Assembly: GCF_000204055.1 (NCBI RefSeq)
Contig: NW_006768815.1
Location: 186,001 to 250,000, forward strand
From: Melampsora larici-populina 98AG31
Taxonomy: Eukaryota; Basidiomycota; Pucciniomycetes; Pucciniales; Melampsoraceae
DNA length: 64,000 bases
Reading direction: 5' to 3'
The notes below the pieces were generated by a model, which did not search any database, was not told where the DNA came from, and saw only the letters and a program-made list of their open reading frames with translations. Below are positions 1 through 9,955 of the stretch, piece by piece. How positions within the stretch are numbered: position 1 is the stretch's first letter; every line of letters begins with the position of its first letter. The position numbers and the translations under genes were made by a program.

Positions 1-337
1 GGATTTCTATCACTGATTATGACTTTAGGAAGTCCCACATCACTAATCAGTCTTTCCCAAAACAAAAGGGCAATATCCATTGCGGTAGACTCCTTGTAAC
101 ACGGCAGAAATCTAGCTCGTCTTGAAAACCTATCAACAATAACCAGGCAAGCATTATAGTTCTCTACTCCTGCTGGTGGAAGTGCTGTGACAAAATCCAT
201 ATTAATTATCTCCCACGGGTATGTTGGCTCTTGGATGTGTTGTAATAGGCCATACCTCTTTCCAGTAGCTTTATTAGCCTTCTGGCATCTTTCACAGCTG
301 TAACATACATCTTGGTATCCAGGTTTCTCTTGATCCA
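1..337 (-). pseudogene. integrase remnant of gypsy Pol (partial)
   Basis: In a frame different from the RT ORF, this stretch encodes the second half of the H2C2 zinc finger (SCERCQKAN) and the start of the integrase core. It includes the first catalytic Asp in NMDFVTALP and the second in KVIISDRN. Integrase inserts the element cDNA into the host genome. The frame shifts by one somewhere around 320-345, between the WW-containing part of the zinc finger and the CERC motif, so this copy would not make a continuous Pol unless the base count there is an assembly error. It is truncated by the window start. Confidence 0.75.
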
Positions 338-2142
338 CCATGCCGTAGTACAAACTTTTTCTAGTGTTTTATCTTCACCCATGTGTCCTGCAAGTATCTC
401 ATCATGGCATACTTTGAGCACTTGTTCTTTATGAGCTTTATCCACAAGTACTATTACGGAGGTATGCTTTTCTCTGTAATAGAGTAATCCAGATTGCAAA
501 GAAAATTTTCCTTCAGCGTAAAGTTCCTTCCATGGAGAATCCAAACTGGTAACTAAAGACATATCTATTTTATCTTGACTCATAATCTTAATCAACTTTG
601 TAGTGTTAGGATCGTTATTATAACTCTTCTGAATTTCTTCAAAAAATTCATCACTAAGTTCAGCCAAACTCAATCCCATCACTGGGATGTCAAGTTCTAC
701 CTCCTCAGGCTCCCATGCTGGATTGGATTCATCATTGGGTAAAGCCATTCTGCTCAATCCATCTGCATTGTTGTGCATTTTCCCAGGTCTATGTGTAATG
801 GTCATATAAGGCCGGTATTCCTGGATTGCAAGCATCCATCTAAGCATATGCCTATTTGGAGTTTTGATATTCATCAAAGACCTGACTCCTGTGCAGTCAG
901 TGATGACCTCAAAGTACGCTCCATCCAAATAATAGTGGAGTTTCTCAAGCGCCCAGACTAATCCCAGAGCTTCAAGTTGTGGAGACCCATATCTGGTTTC
1001 ACTGTCTTTCAGTTTGCGTGATATAAACACAATTGGTCCCTCTTGCAACTTCCCATCAATGATCCTGGATTGATGAAGTGCTGCTCCTAAACCATCAAAA
1101 GAAGCATCTACATAGAGTTTGAAAGGTTTAGTGAAATCTGGTTGCAATAATAGCGGAGCACTACTAATCATCTGTTTAATAGTGGCCCACACCTCTGTCC
1201 TTTCCTTGGTCATTTCAAATGCAACACCCTTGCCTAAAAGTTTGTATAAACTACTGGAGATTTTCCCGTAATCTTGCAAGTAATTCCTATAGTAGCTTGC
1301 AAATCCCAAAAAGGCTTGCAGTTCACTAATATTCTGTGGACATTGTTTGTTCAGAACTGCTGCTACTCTGTTCTGATCTATGGCAATCCATAAACCAGAC
1401 ACAATATGGCCCAAAGCTTTTACACTCTTAAAACCAAAATGACTCTTTTTAAGGGAAATAGTCATACCCATCTCTCGTACTTTCTGTAGGATCCTTTGTA
1501 CTCCTTTGATATGATCCTCCCAGTTATCATGAAAGATGATGATATCATCAATGTATATGATGACCCAGCCTTCCCGTAATTCTTGAGAAAACTCTATGTC
1601 CATCATCCTCTGAAAAAATGCTGGTGCATTCTTGATTCCAAATGGCATCCTCAGATATTCGAAAATACCTAGATAGCAGATGATTCTCAGGAATTTTCTG
1701 CTATCTTCTGCTACTATATTTTGATGGAAACCTTTCATTACATCTATGAGTGTAATATACAAAGCCTTTCCAAGGTTCGTGAGCGCATACTCAATACGAG
1801 GAAGTGGGTATCTATCTGGCACTGTGTATGTGTTCAATGCTCGAAAATCACCACATAGCCTTGATTTACCGTTATGCCAGGCTATTATGACTGGTGTAGT
1901 TATATCTACTTCTTCATCCTCTCCTACTTTACGGATAACTCCATATTGCAGCAGCTCTTCAATATGCTTTTCAATCTCTACTCTATTCCTGGGGCTAGCG
2001 GGATAAGCTGCTTTCCTCAGAATAGGCGGGTAAGGCTTCTCAATATTGAGTTGAACATGGACGGGATGGCTTTTGATGCTTCCTAAAGGGGAATCTCCTA
2101 GCCCAAATTCTTTACAATCTTTCCTTTTTGCTCTGGCTCAAG
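325..2142 (-). CDS. gypsy reverse transcriptase-RNase H
   Basis: This is Pol of a Ty3/gypsy element, which copies element RNA to cDNA and degrades the template. In order, it shows a region leading to WHNGKSRLCGDFRALN (RT motif 2), PLPRIE, the catalytic YIDDIIIF (YxDD), LGHIVS and FLGFASYYRNY. The RNase H domain follows with YVDASFDGLGAALHQ, the Glu in QLEALGLVWALEKL and ITDCTG, and then NADGLSR. The H2C2 zinc-finger start is CHDEILAGHMG. No ATG is needed at the start. The frame is open from about 2142 and overlaps the end of the Gag/protease ORF by about 14 codons in the -1 frame, so a fused product would need frameshifting. The open frame runs on to 206, but that tail is in the wrong frame for integrase. 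Confidence 0.9.
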
Positions 2143-4263
2143 CTTAGGTGAGAAAGCTGCTTCTTTGATTCCTTCTTCAACCTTCTGCATTTGAGACATC
2201 TGTGTCCCCACAGGTTCAATTTCCGGCCGGTCTTCAGACTGAGTGACCCTTAGTCCTGCTAAAATTGGTCTTTGGAGTGGTAGTCCAAACTTCTTTTTCT
2301 TAACATCATTTCCAATGGTGAAATACTTTTCTCCGCTGTGGAAAATATCAATACCATATGCACCAAGGTAATCATCTCCAAGGATGAAGTACTTTGTGTG
2401 TGAGTTTTCCATAACTACAAACTCTGCGTCAATGCGGACCCCTCCTTGCTTATGGGGAAATATTGCTTTCAAGTTAATAACACCTAAAGGAAACAAACTT
2501 CCTCTGCATCCGGAGAATTTCATGTTATCATTACTTGGCATAAGTTTGTGTTTCCAATCAGGAACAATGGTGCCCAAATAAATGCTCCCCACCACAGAAC
2601 AAGATGCTCCGCTGTCCAAAAGCATCTCCGCTTCTACACCTTCGACGATCACTCTTGTAAGACTATGGAAGCCTAATGTGTGAGCTCTGCCTGCTGATGG
2701 TTTTGATTTGAGCAACTTAGCATCTGAGATGTGTTGTATACCGTCTTTAGTATGGCCAATTATGGGCATGTCTGCTTCCGCTTGTAACTGAGAAATATCT
2801 ATGTCAGTGCAAAAATTACTTTCAATGACTTCCACTTCTCCGTCCTGTAGTAACCCAAAGATATCTTCTTCATCACTAACATATTCAACAAACTCCATGC
2901 CTACTTCCGCAATGTCTTGATCATGTGTCTCCTCCGTTGCATCAACCTCATTTATAGCTCTGTTTTTGCCTTTACAGGTTTTCCACACATGTGTAGGATC
3001 TGTACTCCCACATGTGTGACATGCTTTACTGCTTTTCTTATCAGTTGATCCAACAGTTGCTTTTGCACTGCTGTTGGTTGGAGGCTCTGCTGTCCGTGGA
3101 ATGAAGGGTCTACCCTTGTTTACCACTTGTGTATTCCTTCTTTCCGACAGTGTCTTGCAAATGTCCTCCAAAGCTAATAAAAAGTCAGTCCATCTGGCTG
3201 GCTCCTTGAGTTTGCTCGTGACAAAAATTCGCATGTTACCTGGTAACTGCCACATAACTTTTTCAACAAGTTCCTCTTGTGTTGCTGTAGGCAGGAAGGC
3301 CTGTACTCTCTGCTTTTGTTTATTCGCCCACTTAACACAGTCCACGTTTGACCGTGGTATAAAGTGGTCAGCCATGTATAATTTTTGCATTTTGTTCTTC
3401 CATGCTTGGTTACCAAATCTTTCATGCATGGCTGCTTTCCATTCCGTCCAAGTCCGAAGATCTTTGTCTTTGGCCAAATCTATGAACCATTGTCGGGCTA
3501 CACCTTGGAACACAATGCCCAGTTTGGCTACTATAAGTTCATCAGGTATTTGCATAGTTTTGGATGTTCTGTCAACCCAATCAATAAATTCATGGTGATT
3601 GTATTCACCCTCACCATCAAAAGTTGGCCAATCTTTAGGCCAGTCTCTGCGTAACGCTTTACTAACTGCTTCTTTGTACTCAAGTGCGTCATTGTTTTCT
3701 CTAACCACTACTGATTGTTCTTTCCCTCCACACTCAAGGGCTGCAATCTGTTCTTTAAGATCACTGAGTAAGTGTCTTACATCCTCAGGATTCTTCCCAG
3801 GTGCTGGTGAAACAGTCATTTCAATGTCTTTTCTTAAAAGACTTTCTCTTCCAAAGTCCCTAAGGGGCAGTGGCTTTACTACTTCAGGTTGTATTTTTTC
3901 TACACACGGACTTGCCGCAATAGTTTCTTTGATCTGTATAACTTCAGATAAAATCTTTTCTCTTTGAATCCGTCCCTCATGATCCATATCTTTAAGGAAA
4001 TTTTCCAAAGAATCCAACCTGGAATGTAAAATTCTTTCAGCTTGCAATTGTTGCGTAAGCAGATCTTTGTTTGTAATACCTGCTTCTAATTTATTGCTCA
4101 AGTTTTCAAAGAGTTGATCAAATTTCTGATCAAGTTTTGCGTCTAAATTCTTTTCAAAATTGTAAGGTTCTTGTTTTACACTCAAGGTATTATTATTTTG
4201 TAGAGTAGACTCAATTTTTTCTTCGAGTAATTTCTGTACTCTATTACTCACTAAATCACTCAT
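2098..4263 (-). CDS. gypsy Gag and aspartic protease
   Basis: A 721-residue ORF. The N-terminal ~150 residues are charged and coiled-coil-like. A retrotransposon Gag domain follows (about residues 210-390, with WPTFDGEGEYNHHEFIDWVD and MHERFGNQAW). A zinc knuckle CHTCGSTDPTHVWKTC (CX2CX6HX4C, a spacing variant of CX2CX4HX4C) lies near residue 415. The retropepsin domain near residue 550 carries the active-site loop LLDSGASCSVV and the later ILGDDYLG. Gag packages RNA and the protease matures the polyprotein. The ATG at 4263 directly follows the TAG that ends the upstream ORF, in the same frame. The ORF stops at 2098 with KNLG. Confidence 0.88.
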   Translation of the reverse strand: MSDLVSNRVQKLLEEKIESTLQNNNTLSVKQEPYNFEKNLDAKLDQKFDQLFENLSNKLEAGITNKDLLTQQLQAERILHSRLDSLENFLKDMDHEGRIQREKILSEVIQIKETIAASPCVEKIQPEVVKPLPLRDFGRESLLRKDIEMTVSPAPGKNPEDVRHLLSDLKEQIAALECGGKEQSVVVRENNDALEYKEAVSKALRRDWPKDWPTFDGEGEYNHHEFIDWVDRTSKTMQIPDELIVAKLGIVFQGVARQWFIDLAKDKDLRTWTEWKAAMHERFGNQAWKNKMQKLYMADHFIPRSNVDCVKWANKQKQRVQAFLPTATQEELVEKVMWQLPGNMRIFVTSKLKEPARWTDFLLALEDICKTLSERRNTQVVNKGRPFIPRTAEPPTNSSAKATVGSTDKKSSKACHTCGSTDPTHVWKTCKGKNRAINEVDATEETHDQDIAEVGMEFVEYVSDEEDIFGLLQDGEVEVIESNFCTDIDISQLQAEADMPIIGHTKDGIQHISDAKLLKSKPSAGRAHTLGFHSLTRVIVEGVEAEMLLDSGASCSVVGSIYLGTIVPDWKHKLMPSNDNMKFSGCRGSLFPLGVINLKAIFPHKQGGVRIDAEFVVMENSHTKYFILGDDYLGAYGIDIFHSGEKYFTIGNDVKKKKFGLPLQRPILAGLRVTQSEDRPEIEPVGTQMSQMQKVEEGIKEAAFSPKLEPEQKGKIVKNLG

Positions 4264-5367
4264 CTATTTTAGAGATTCTTTGTCTAAAGGGATCTTTTTA
4301 ATATCCAATAACTCAATCAACTCACTGTGGCACTTTTGGTTCTCACTGATCAATTCATTGTGTTGTATTTCAAGATGGTGGACAAGGTCTGACAAGATTG
4401 AATTGTAATTATTTAAACCAAATCCAAGTTTACCATGAACAACTTTAATATTCTCATGCATCTTCTTAACACATTCACTGAAATAAGCTAGTTGTTCTTT
4501 ATCTTTAGACGACCTATGGACTACAGGCTGTAGAGTTGANNNNNNNNNNNNNNNNNNNNNNNNNNNNNNNNNNNNNNNNNNNNNNNNNNNNNNNNNNNNN
4601 NNNNNNNNNNNNNNNNNNNNNNNNNNNNNNNNNNNNNNNNNNNNNNNNNNNNNNNNNNNNNNNNNNNNNNNNNNNNNNNNNNNNNNNNNNNNNNNNNNNN
4701 NNNNNNNNNNNNNNNNNNNNNNNNNNNNNNNNNNNNNNNNNNNNNNNNNNNNNNNNNNNNNNNNNNNNNNNNNNNNNNNNNNNNNNNNNNNNNNNNNNNN
4801 NNNNNNNNNNNNNNNNNNNNNNNNNNNNNNNNNNNNNNNNNNNNNNNNNNNNNNNNNNNNNNNNNNNNNNNNNNNNNNNNNNNNNNNNNNNNNNNNNNNN
4901 NNNNNNNNNNNNNNNNNNNNNNNNNNNNNNNNNNNNNNNNNNNNNNNNNNNNNNNNNNNNNNNNNNNNNNNNNNNNNNNNNNNNNNNNNNNNNNNNNNNN
5001 NNNNNNNNNNNNNNNNNCGTCGGGGTGATCCTTCCCTAACTCCCTGGCCCCTTCCCAACGCACGTATTGTGCGTTCAGCGAAGTCCATAGGTAGGTCACC
5101 TCTGGGTCGATCTGCTGAGGTACTGGTTGATGGGCCTGGTTCACCTGCAATCAACGGATCAGTTGCTGATCTGATAGGTGTTGATGTAATAGGGAGGACT
5201 TTCTTACCTCTGGTCCGCGGTCTCCCCCACCCGGTTGATCCACTGGCATGGCTTGGTCCTCCTGGGCAATTGGTTGACTCACCGGCCTCGCTTCGTTGGT
5301 CACTTGCAAGGTCGGTTGTACTAGCTCGTTTCCTTGATTCACTACGAGTCCGAGGTCGAGCAGACAT
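4264..5367 (-). CDS. N-terminal Gag-like ORF (with gap)
   Basis: The reading frame opens with MSARPRTRSESRKRAS, a basic Ser/Arg/Pro-rich start. It crosses the 478-base assembly gap and ends with a Leu/Glu/Lys-rich coiled-coil-like segment (about 95 residues) at a TAG codon immediately followed by the next ATG. The frame across the gap depends on a gap length that may only be an estimate. It belongs to the same element because it abuts Gag/protease in the same frame. I do not recognise a domain in it. It may be a separate leader protein, or the true start of Gag read through or reinitiated at the TAG. Confidence 0.5.
   Translation of the reverse strand: MSARPRTRSESRKRASTTDLASDQRSEAGESTNCPGGPSHASGSTGWGRPRTRGKKVLPITSTPIRSATDPLIAGEPGPSTSTSADRPRGDLPMDFAERTIRALGRGQGVREGSPRXXXXXXXXXXXXXXXXXXXXXXXXXXXXXXXXXXXXXXXXXXXXXXXXXXXXXXXXXXXXXXXXXXXXXXXXXXXXXXXXXXXXXXXXXXXXXXXXXXXXXXXXXXXXXXXXXXXXXXXXXXXXXXXXXXXXXXXXXXXXXXXXXXXXXXXXXXXXXXXXSTLQPVVHRSSKDKEQLAYFSECVKKMHENIKVVHGKLGFGLNNYNSILSDLVHHLEIQHNELISENQKCHSELIELLDIKKIPLDKESLK
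4540..5017. other. assembly gap (N run)
   Basis: 478 consecutive undetermined bases inside the gypsy Gag-like ORF. Repeats in this element probably prevented assembly. Any protein drawn across it is unverified. Confidence 1.
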
Positions 5368-5390
5368 GATAAAGACAAATCTTTGAATTA

Positions 5391-6830
5391 GAAACCAGAA
5401 ATAGATTTAAAAAAAAAAAAAGTTTTCAAAGCAAGGGCTGCTTACTTTGACTTTCCAAGTGGTTGACTGCCTCGATCTGGTCTATAAGTTCGGAATCAAC
5501 AGTGAAAGATGTTATTAAAGAGTTTATGTGAATAGAAGCTATATAACAAAACTTCAAAAGAAATCACCTGGGTCTTGAATGTAATCAAGAATGTTACCTG
5601 ATGGTGTTGGTGTATTGGTTGCTTCTGGCTGGAATCGAGATGGTAACGGTGTGGTTTCCGATACAACTGATTGCCCGTCAATTGATGCGATGGTACCGTT
5701 GATAGCCGGGGTACTGCAAGGTGAATAGGTCCCGACTTTGCTTGCAACGTCTTGGATTCGATTCGCTAGATCTCGAAACGAAGATTGATCGTTGCACTCT
5801 AATGGATCCACTTGAAGAAAAAAAATGAGAGGACGGTTCGAAAATAGGTAACAGAGAAGAGAAAGAATCAAATGCAAGATCAGACTCTGATCTAACAAGT
5901 TTGAGCGAATTAAATTACAATAAAAAACTATAATAACCACCGACTTTGTAAACGCTAATGCTTTTCGCTTGGTGGCTTGTAGGAACTGTGATCTAAAGAA
6001 TAAAGTGATCGAAAAATGAAGAGATAATAAACTGAATATGACAATCTACAAAATGGTAATAGGGCGAGTGGGGAAATACTAACAAGAGTTTGATAGTTGC
6101 AATACAATTAAACAGCTGGAATCGTCTGAGGAAGGAATCGTTTAGAGGAGAACTTCGGTAGGTTTTTATAACTTCTGATCGTATTGTTTGGTGTGGTTGA
6201 GTGGAAGCTTCCAGAACGAATGAAGTCACTAATAATAACGTGATTCAAACCAAATGTTAAGGCTTTTCAATAATGAGAAAAGAAAAAAAATAGAACAAGA
6301 TAGAACAAAATAGTAAGTTGGTTTAACTTACTTCACTTTTTCTTTATCAGAGCTTTCCAGTATTGAGAAAAGAAGATGCGATAATTTGTTTTTAGTATTG
6401 AATTCATGTGTTCGATAATGGCAAAGGTATTTATGAAGGTGGTCGACGTCGCAATTTTGATGATTCTATTGGAATTGAATTATCTTAATGCAGGACGAAT
6501 GGTCCTGGCGTTCATAGCGGGAAGCCAACAACGCGTGGACCAAGCAACACTGACAATAGTCTTCGAAAGTTGATGTCGTTCGAGAGATATCAGTCCGAAT
6601 GTCGTGATCGTTCGGATTATGATGATGTGGGGTGATTTCCGAGGGTAGAGGGTTGTAGAGGTCCCTGTATCAATATGATTGAGGAGCAGGACTAAAGAAA
6701 ATTACCCGGCTCCGAGGAAAATGTGACAGGTGATCGAATCTGTCAACTCTTGACAGTTCTATAAGGCTAATATGCTTATAGAATTTGACGTTGAAATTTA
6801 TGAGAATGGAAATGTTGAGTATATGTAAAT
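5391..6830 (-). other. leader/5' region of gypsy element, possible spliced exons
   Basis: No long ORF. Read on the minus strand it holds a CATAAATA TATA-like motif near 6440 and several short open segments bounded by good splice signals: an acceptor TTCTTCAAG before 5814, with about 80 codons rich in Ser/Thr/Pro down to a CAG/GTGATT donor near 5566, and further candidate donors near 6083 and 6330. This pattern suits an LTR or leader transcript with introns, or a decayed host gene. I could not find a terminal repeat or a primer binding site that would settle it. Confidence 0.3.
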
Positions 6831-8390
6831 TACACTACACTTCCTTGACACGCTGTGTAATAAACTACACACGTGCTCTGTCCACTATTTTTGTCAAATA
6901 ATTCAACACAATGTGGAATTACTGTTGCACACAGACAATAATATATATGTAGCACAAATACTAAAAGACAAGTAGTATAAATGATGCTATATATGTATGT
7001 AATAGCTTGTTAATTCTCTTTTCTCAGTGTGTACATGAAATATCACACTTAATTGAAAAAAATGGGGTGTCTTTTAATGTAATTGAGTAGACTCTTCTGA
7101 AGAAGAATTGTGAATATTTCAATTACAGTTGAACAACACTTTAGTATATTGAATCTACAAACTGAGGAAATACTTGTGATCACAATTAAATGTGATCTTA
7201 AAAAAAACAAGAGGAAAGAAAAAATGGAAATTCTAGAATTTGAAGGAAAAGAAATAGATATTTTTTGTATTATTTTTCAATTTTATTATATAAAAGAGAA
7301 GTAAAGTAAAACAAAATGAGACTGGACAGAAAGAGGTCTGTAGGAACAAAAACCGGATGAGGCCCCCAAGTTGTGAGGGGTCAGCTACTTTTTGGCTGAC
7401 TCTTCACTAAAAAAGGTGAAGTAAGGGTGGAATAAAGATTAACAAAGTCTTTACTTGGTATAAACAAGTAAAGACTTCAGTTAGTTGACCTCTAAGAAGA
7501 GGGTTTAAAGCCAGTGGGATGGCTGAGTAATCCTTCAAAGGAGCTTACTCAAGAGCTCTGTTGGGGATAGAGCCTGCAGAACTTTACACTCTGATTGCTC
7601 AAAGGTTCCGCCGGATACTTTACACTCAACTCAGGAGGTATCCTATGCAATTCTAAAGCTTGGTTCTATAACTATATAGTCCCACTAGTTTAGAACCACC
7701 GCTTTAAAGCTTACAAGGGCTTGAGGAAGGTTGTAGAACTATAAGATCAAGTACAATAAAATCACTATACACAATATTGTTGGTAAGAATCAAGTAAGTT
7801 GTGATGTGGAATTGTGGAATGATAATAAGTTGGTCCTTCTTCTAGAGTGGGAAGAAGAGGAGTTTATATATTCCAGATCTAGGCGTCAACTTGTGGTTGG
7901 CGCTTAGGTTTGCTTTTCTTTGAGTTAGGTTTGGGTTAGGTTTACTATTACTAGTTAAGTCCTAGTAAGTCTTGTTACTTAAGTGACTCTTGAAACTGAG
8001 CCATGAGTTGTAATTCTTATGGTTTTAGACAAGTTTCATATAATTACATATGTATTACATATATTTACATGTGTGTTTGTTAGTCCGTGGTCCTGTACAC
8101 AGGGCTCAGGGCTGACACTTATACATGTTTTGTTTTTTTCTTCTGTACACAATAAGACTTTTGCCTCTTGGCAGTCAAGCGTAAACCAGCTGCTGATCAG
8201 CCCAGAGCCAGACCCATTCCCAACCCAGCAATGATACTTGATACCAAAGTTCTCATCAAGCCTTCCTTGTTACAATTGAGGTGAGGACATGCAATTTGTT
8301 ACAAACATTTTGATGAAAGGACCCTAACAGGACCTTTCCAGCCCAAAAGTTTTTCCAAAATCTCTTTGTGTTCAAGCTACACCTGCCTTG
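6831..8390. repeat. LTR-like non-coding sequence
   Basis: No credible gene. From about 7337 to 8150 the sequence has a character typical of fungal solo LTRs: TG-start TGTAGGAACAAAAACC, a GGCCCCC block, a TATA-like TTTATATATTCC near 7865, and no coding signal. Matching flanking duplications were not found, so the boundaries are a guess. The rest (6831-7330) is AT-rich with short CACAC/GTGTG inverted motifs. Confidence 0.3.
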
Positions 8391-8392
8391 CC

Positions 8393-8400
8393 TATAAAAG
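8393..8400 (+). promoter_or_regulatory. TATA box TATAAAAG
   Basis: TATAAAAG lies 90 bp upstream of the ATG at 8490 and is followed by a CT-rich stretch. This is a common layout for highly expressed fungal genes. It supports 8490 as a real start. Confidence 0.5.
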
Positions 8401-8489
8401 AAGGCTGGGTATCCAACAAACTTGACCTCTTTCTTCCCCATCAGCTTATTTATTCTGTTTAACACCAATTTCCTTCATATTTTCTGACA

Positions 8490-9001
8490 ATGAAAACCAC
8501 TTTGATTCACCAAGCTTTGTTGTACTTAGTTCAGGTTAGTCTTCTCCTGTTTTACTTTGGCAAGTAATTAACTGACTACATTTCTTCAACCCAGATGGTT
8601 TTTTCCTGCCAGAAGACATGTTCTTCGAAGTTACTCATGCGGCTTGTTTGGAACAGAGGGAGAAATTTCAGACACTGATACTGATGTGCTTGAGGTCCGC
8701 AAGGAGAACAAGTCACTCCTTGAAACTTTTGTCACACAATGTGGAGTGATCAACAACTATGGTTGCACTCATAACCAACTCCTCAACTTTGGCTTGAAAT
8801 CATGGACTGATTGAGTTCAACTTCCAAGCATGAAGATGACTGAGGCTACTTTGACTGAAAATGGATTTAGCTCTGATGTTGCTGCCCAGATGTTAGAAAA
8901 GTCTCAACAACTTCATGATACAAATAATAGTGAGTCATTTTCCTATATACTGAACTTCTTCCAATAAATTTCACTTCTGACTGTCTACAGAAGCCAAATG
9001 A
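8490..9001 (+). pseudogene. small secreted-protein gene with premature stop
   Basis: Function not recognised. The ATG at 8490 begins MKTTLIHQALL, a short signal-peptide-like start. The best three-exon model is 8490-8521, 8595-8930 and 8991-9001. Exon 2 is open in one frame (FFPARRHVLRSYSCGLFGTE, then DTDTDVLEVRKENKSLL) except for a single TGA at 8812-8814. Beyond it the same frame stays open to a clean donor A/GTGAGT and an acceptor CTACAG. The first donor (GTACTT) is weak; a better GTTAGT at about 8536 gives the wrong frame. I read this as a recently broken gene, or one whose protein simply ends at 8814 (about 84 residues). A TATA box sits upstream. Confidence 0.4.
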
Positions 9002-9955
9002 TCATCTGAAGGAATGAAACCAAGGACATATCAATGGGATCATTCCTACTTACAAATGTGAAAGTTCTCCCAGTACACCATTACCTCTGTTCCCCTTGAT
9101 CAACCAATGTACTTTGCCTGAGAAACTTGTAAATCTGTTAAATCATGTTACTCTATCTGAAATTAAATTGTCACATTGTGAAACCACTTTGCCAGCTTTC
9201 CATTTTGAGAATAGAAATTTTCAAATGAAGAATAGATCATTTCAAAGGTTTACTCTTTGACCTGAGCACTCATTTTTGCACGTCTAAGAGTCATTTGTTA
9301 AAAATTATAACATTTTAAAGTTCAATATTTGACCTGAGCATTCCTTTTGCATGTCTAATATGAGCACTTAAAAAATAATTATTTTATTTTTGAAAGCTTC
9401 TTTCTTTGACCTCTGATCAAGTTCTCCTATCTGCACATCTGAGACTAAAACTTTTATATCAGAAATTGTTCTTACATGCTTCTTTATGTGTGAACTGTCT
9501 TCCTACATGATTTTTTTCATTCTCTCGGGGCTGAGAAGTAGTAGCAAAACATCTTTAAAGGCATTTTATATCTTTTTTTACATTTTCAACCAATCTTTTC
9601 AACTTTATGAGAATTTAGCAGTGGAAGGGTGACTTTTGATGTGAAGACTTTTGGCATGAATTTCCCAAAAGATTGATTTTGATACAATCAAAAAAGATTT
9701 GTAAAGCTTTAGCACATCCAAAAAAGAACATTATTTAATGACATTTCAAAAAAGGATAAACATTGTCATGTTTGAAAAAGAAAACAACTGAAAACAAACA
9801 ACTGGAATCCAAGTATGTTTTCTCATCTCTATGACAAAGTGACCAAAACCACAAAGCAAACAAAACAAAAAAGTCTTTGTTCTGAGATAGGTAGTCCTTC
9901 TAAAAAGTGACACACAAATCTCAGCTGTGAACAACTTCATAACTGTTAAAAATTT
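9002..9955. other. AT-rich intergenic with diverged short repeats
   Basis: No gene seen. A motif of the form TTTGACCTGAGCA, then TTTTGCA and GTCTAA, occurs near 9256 and 9326, with a weaker third version near 9409. This suggests an old tandem repeat of about 70-80 bp. Confidence 0.4.

Larger units (their letters stand above)
1..6790 (-). mobile_element. Ty3/gypsy LTR retrotransposon, partial
   Basis: Read on the minus strand, the order is Gag-like ORF, Gag plus aspartic protease, reverse transcriptase, RNase H and then integrase, which is the Ty3/gypsy order. The integrase is cut by the window start, so the 3' end and 3' LTR are outside. The 5' limit is not resolved. I place it near 6790 because an intron-bearing leader-like stretch lies between the first Gag ORF (5367) and that point, but I could not find matching LTRs. 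The reading frame is interrupted by an in-frame TAG at 4264-4266, a frame change near 2100-2142 and another near 320-345. The copy also contains a 478-base assembly gap. Confidence 0.85.

Noticed and set aside
4521..5150. Open frames running through the N run
   Set aside because: They are mostly undetermined bases and exist only because N never makes a stop.
7110..7304. 64-codon plus-strand frame rich in Ile and Lys
   Set aside because: Simple AT-rich composition; no start context, motif or neighbour support.
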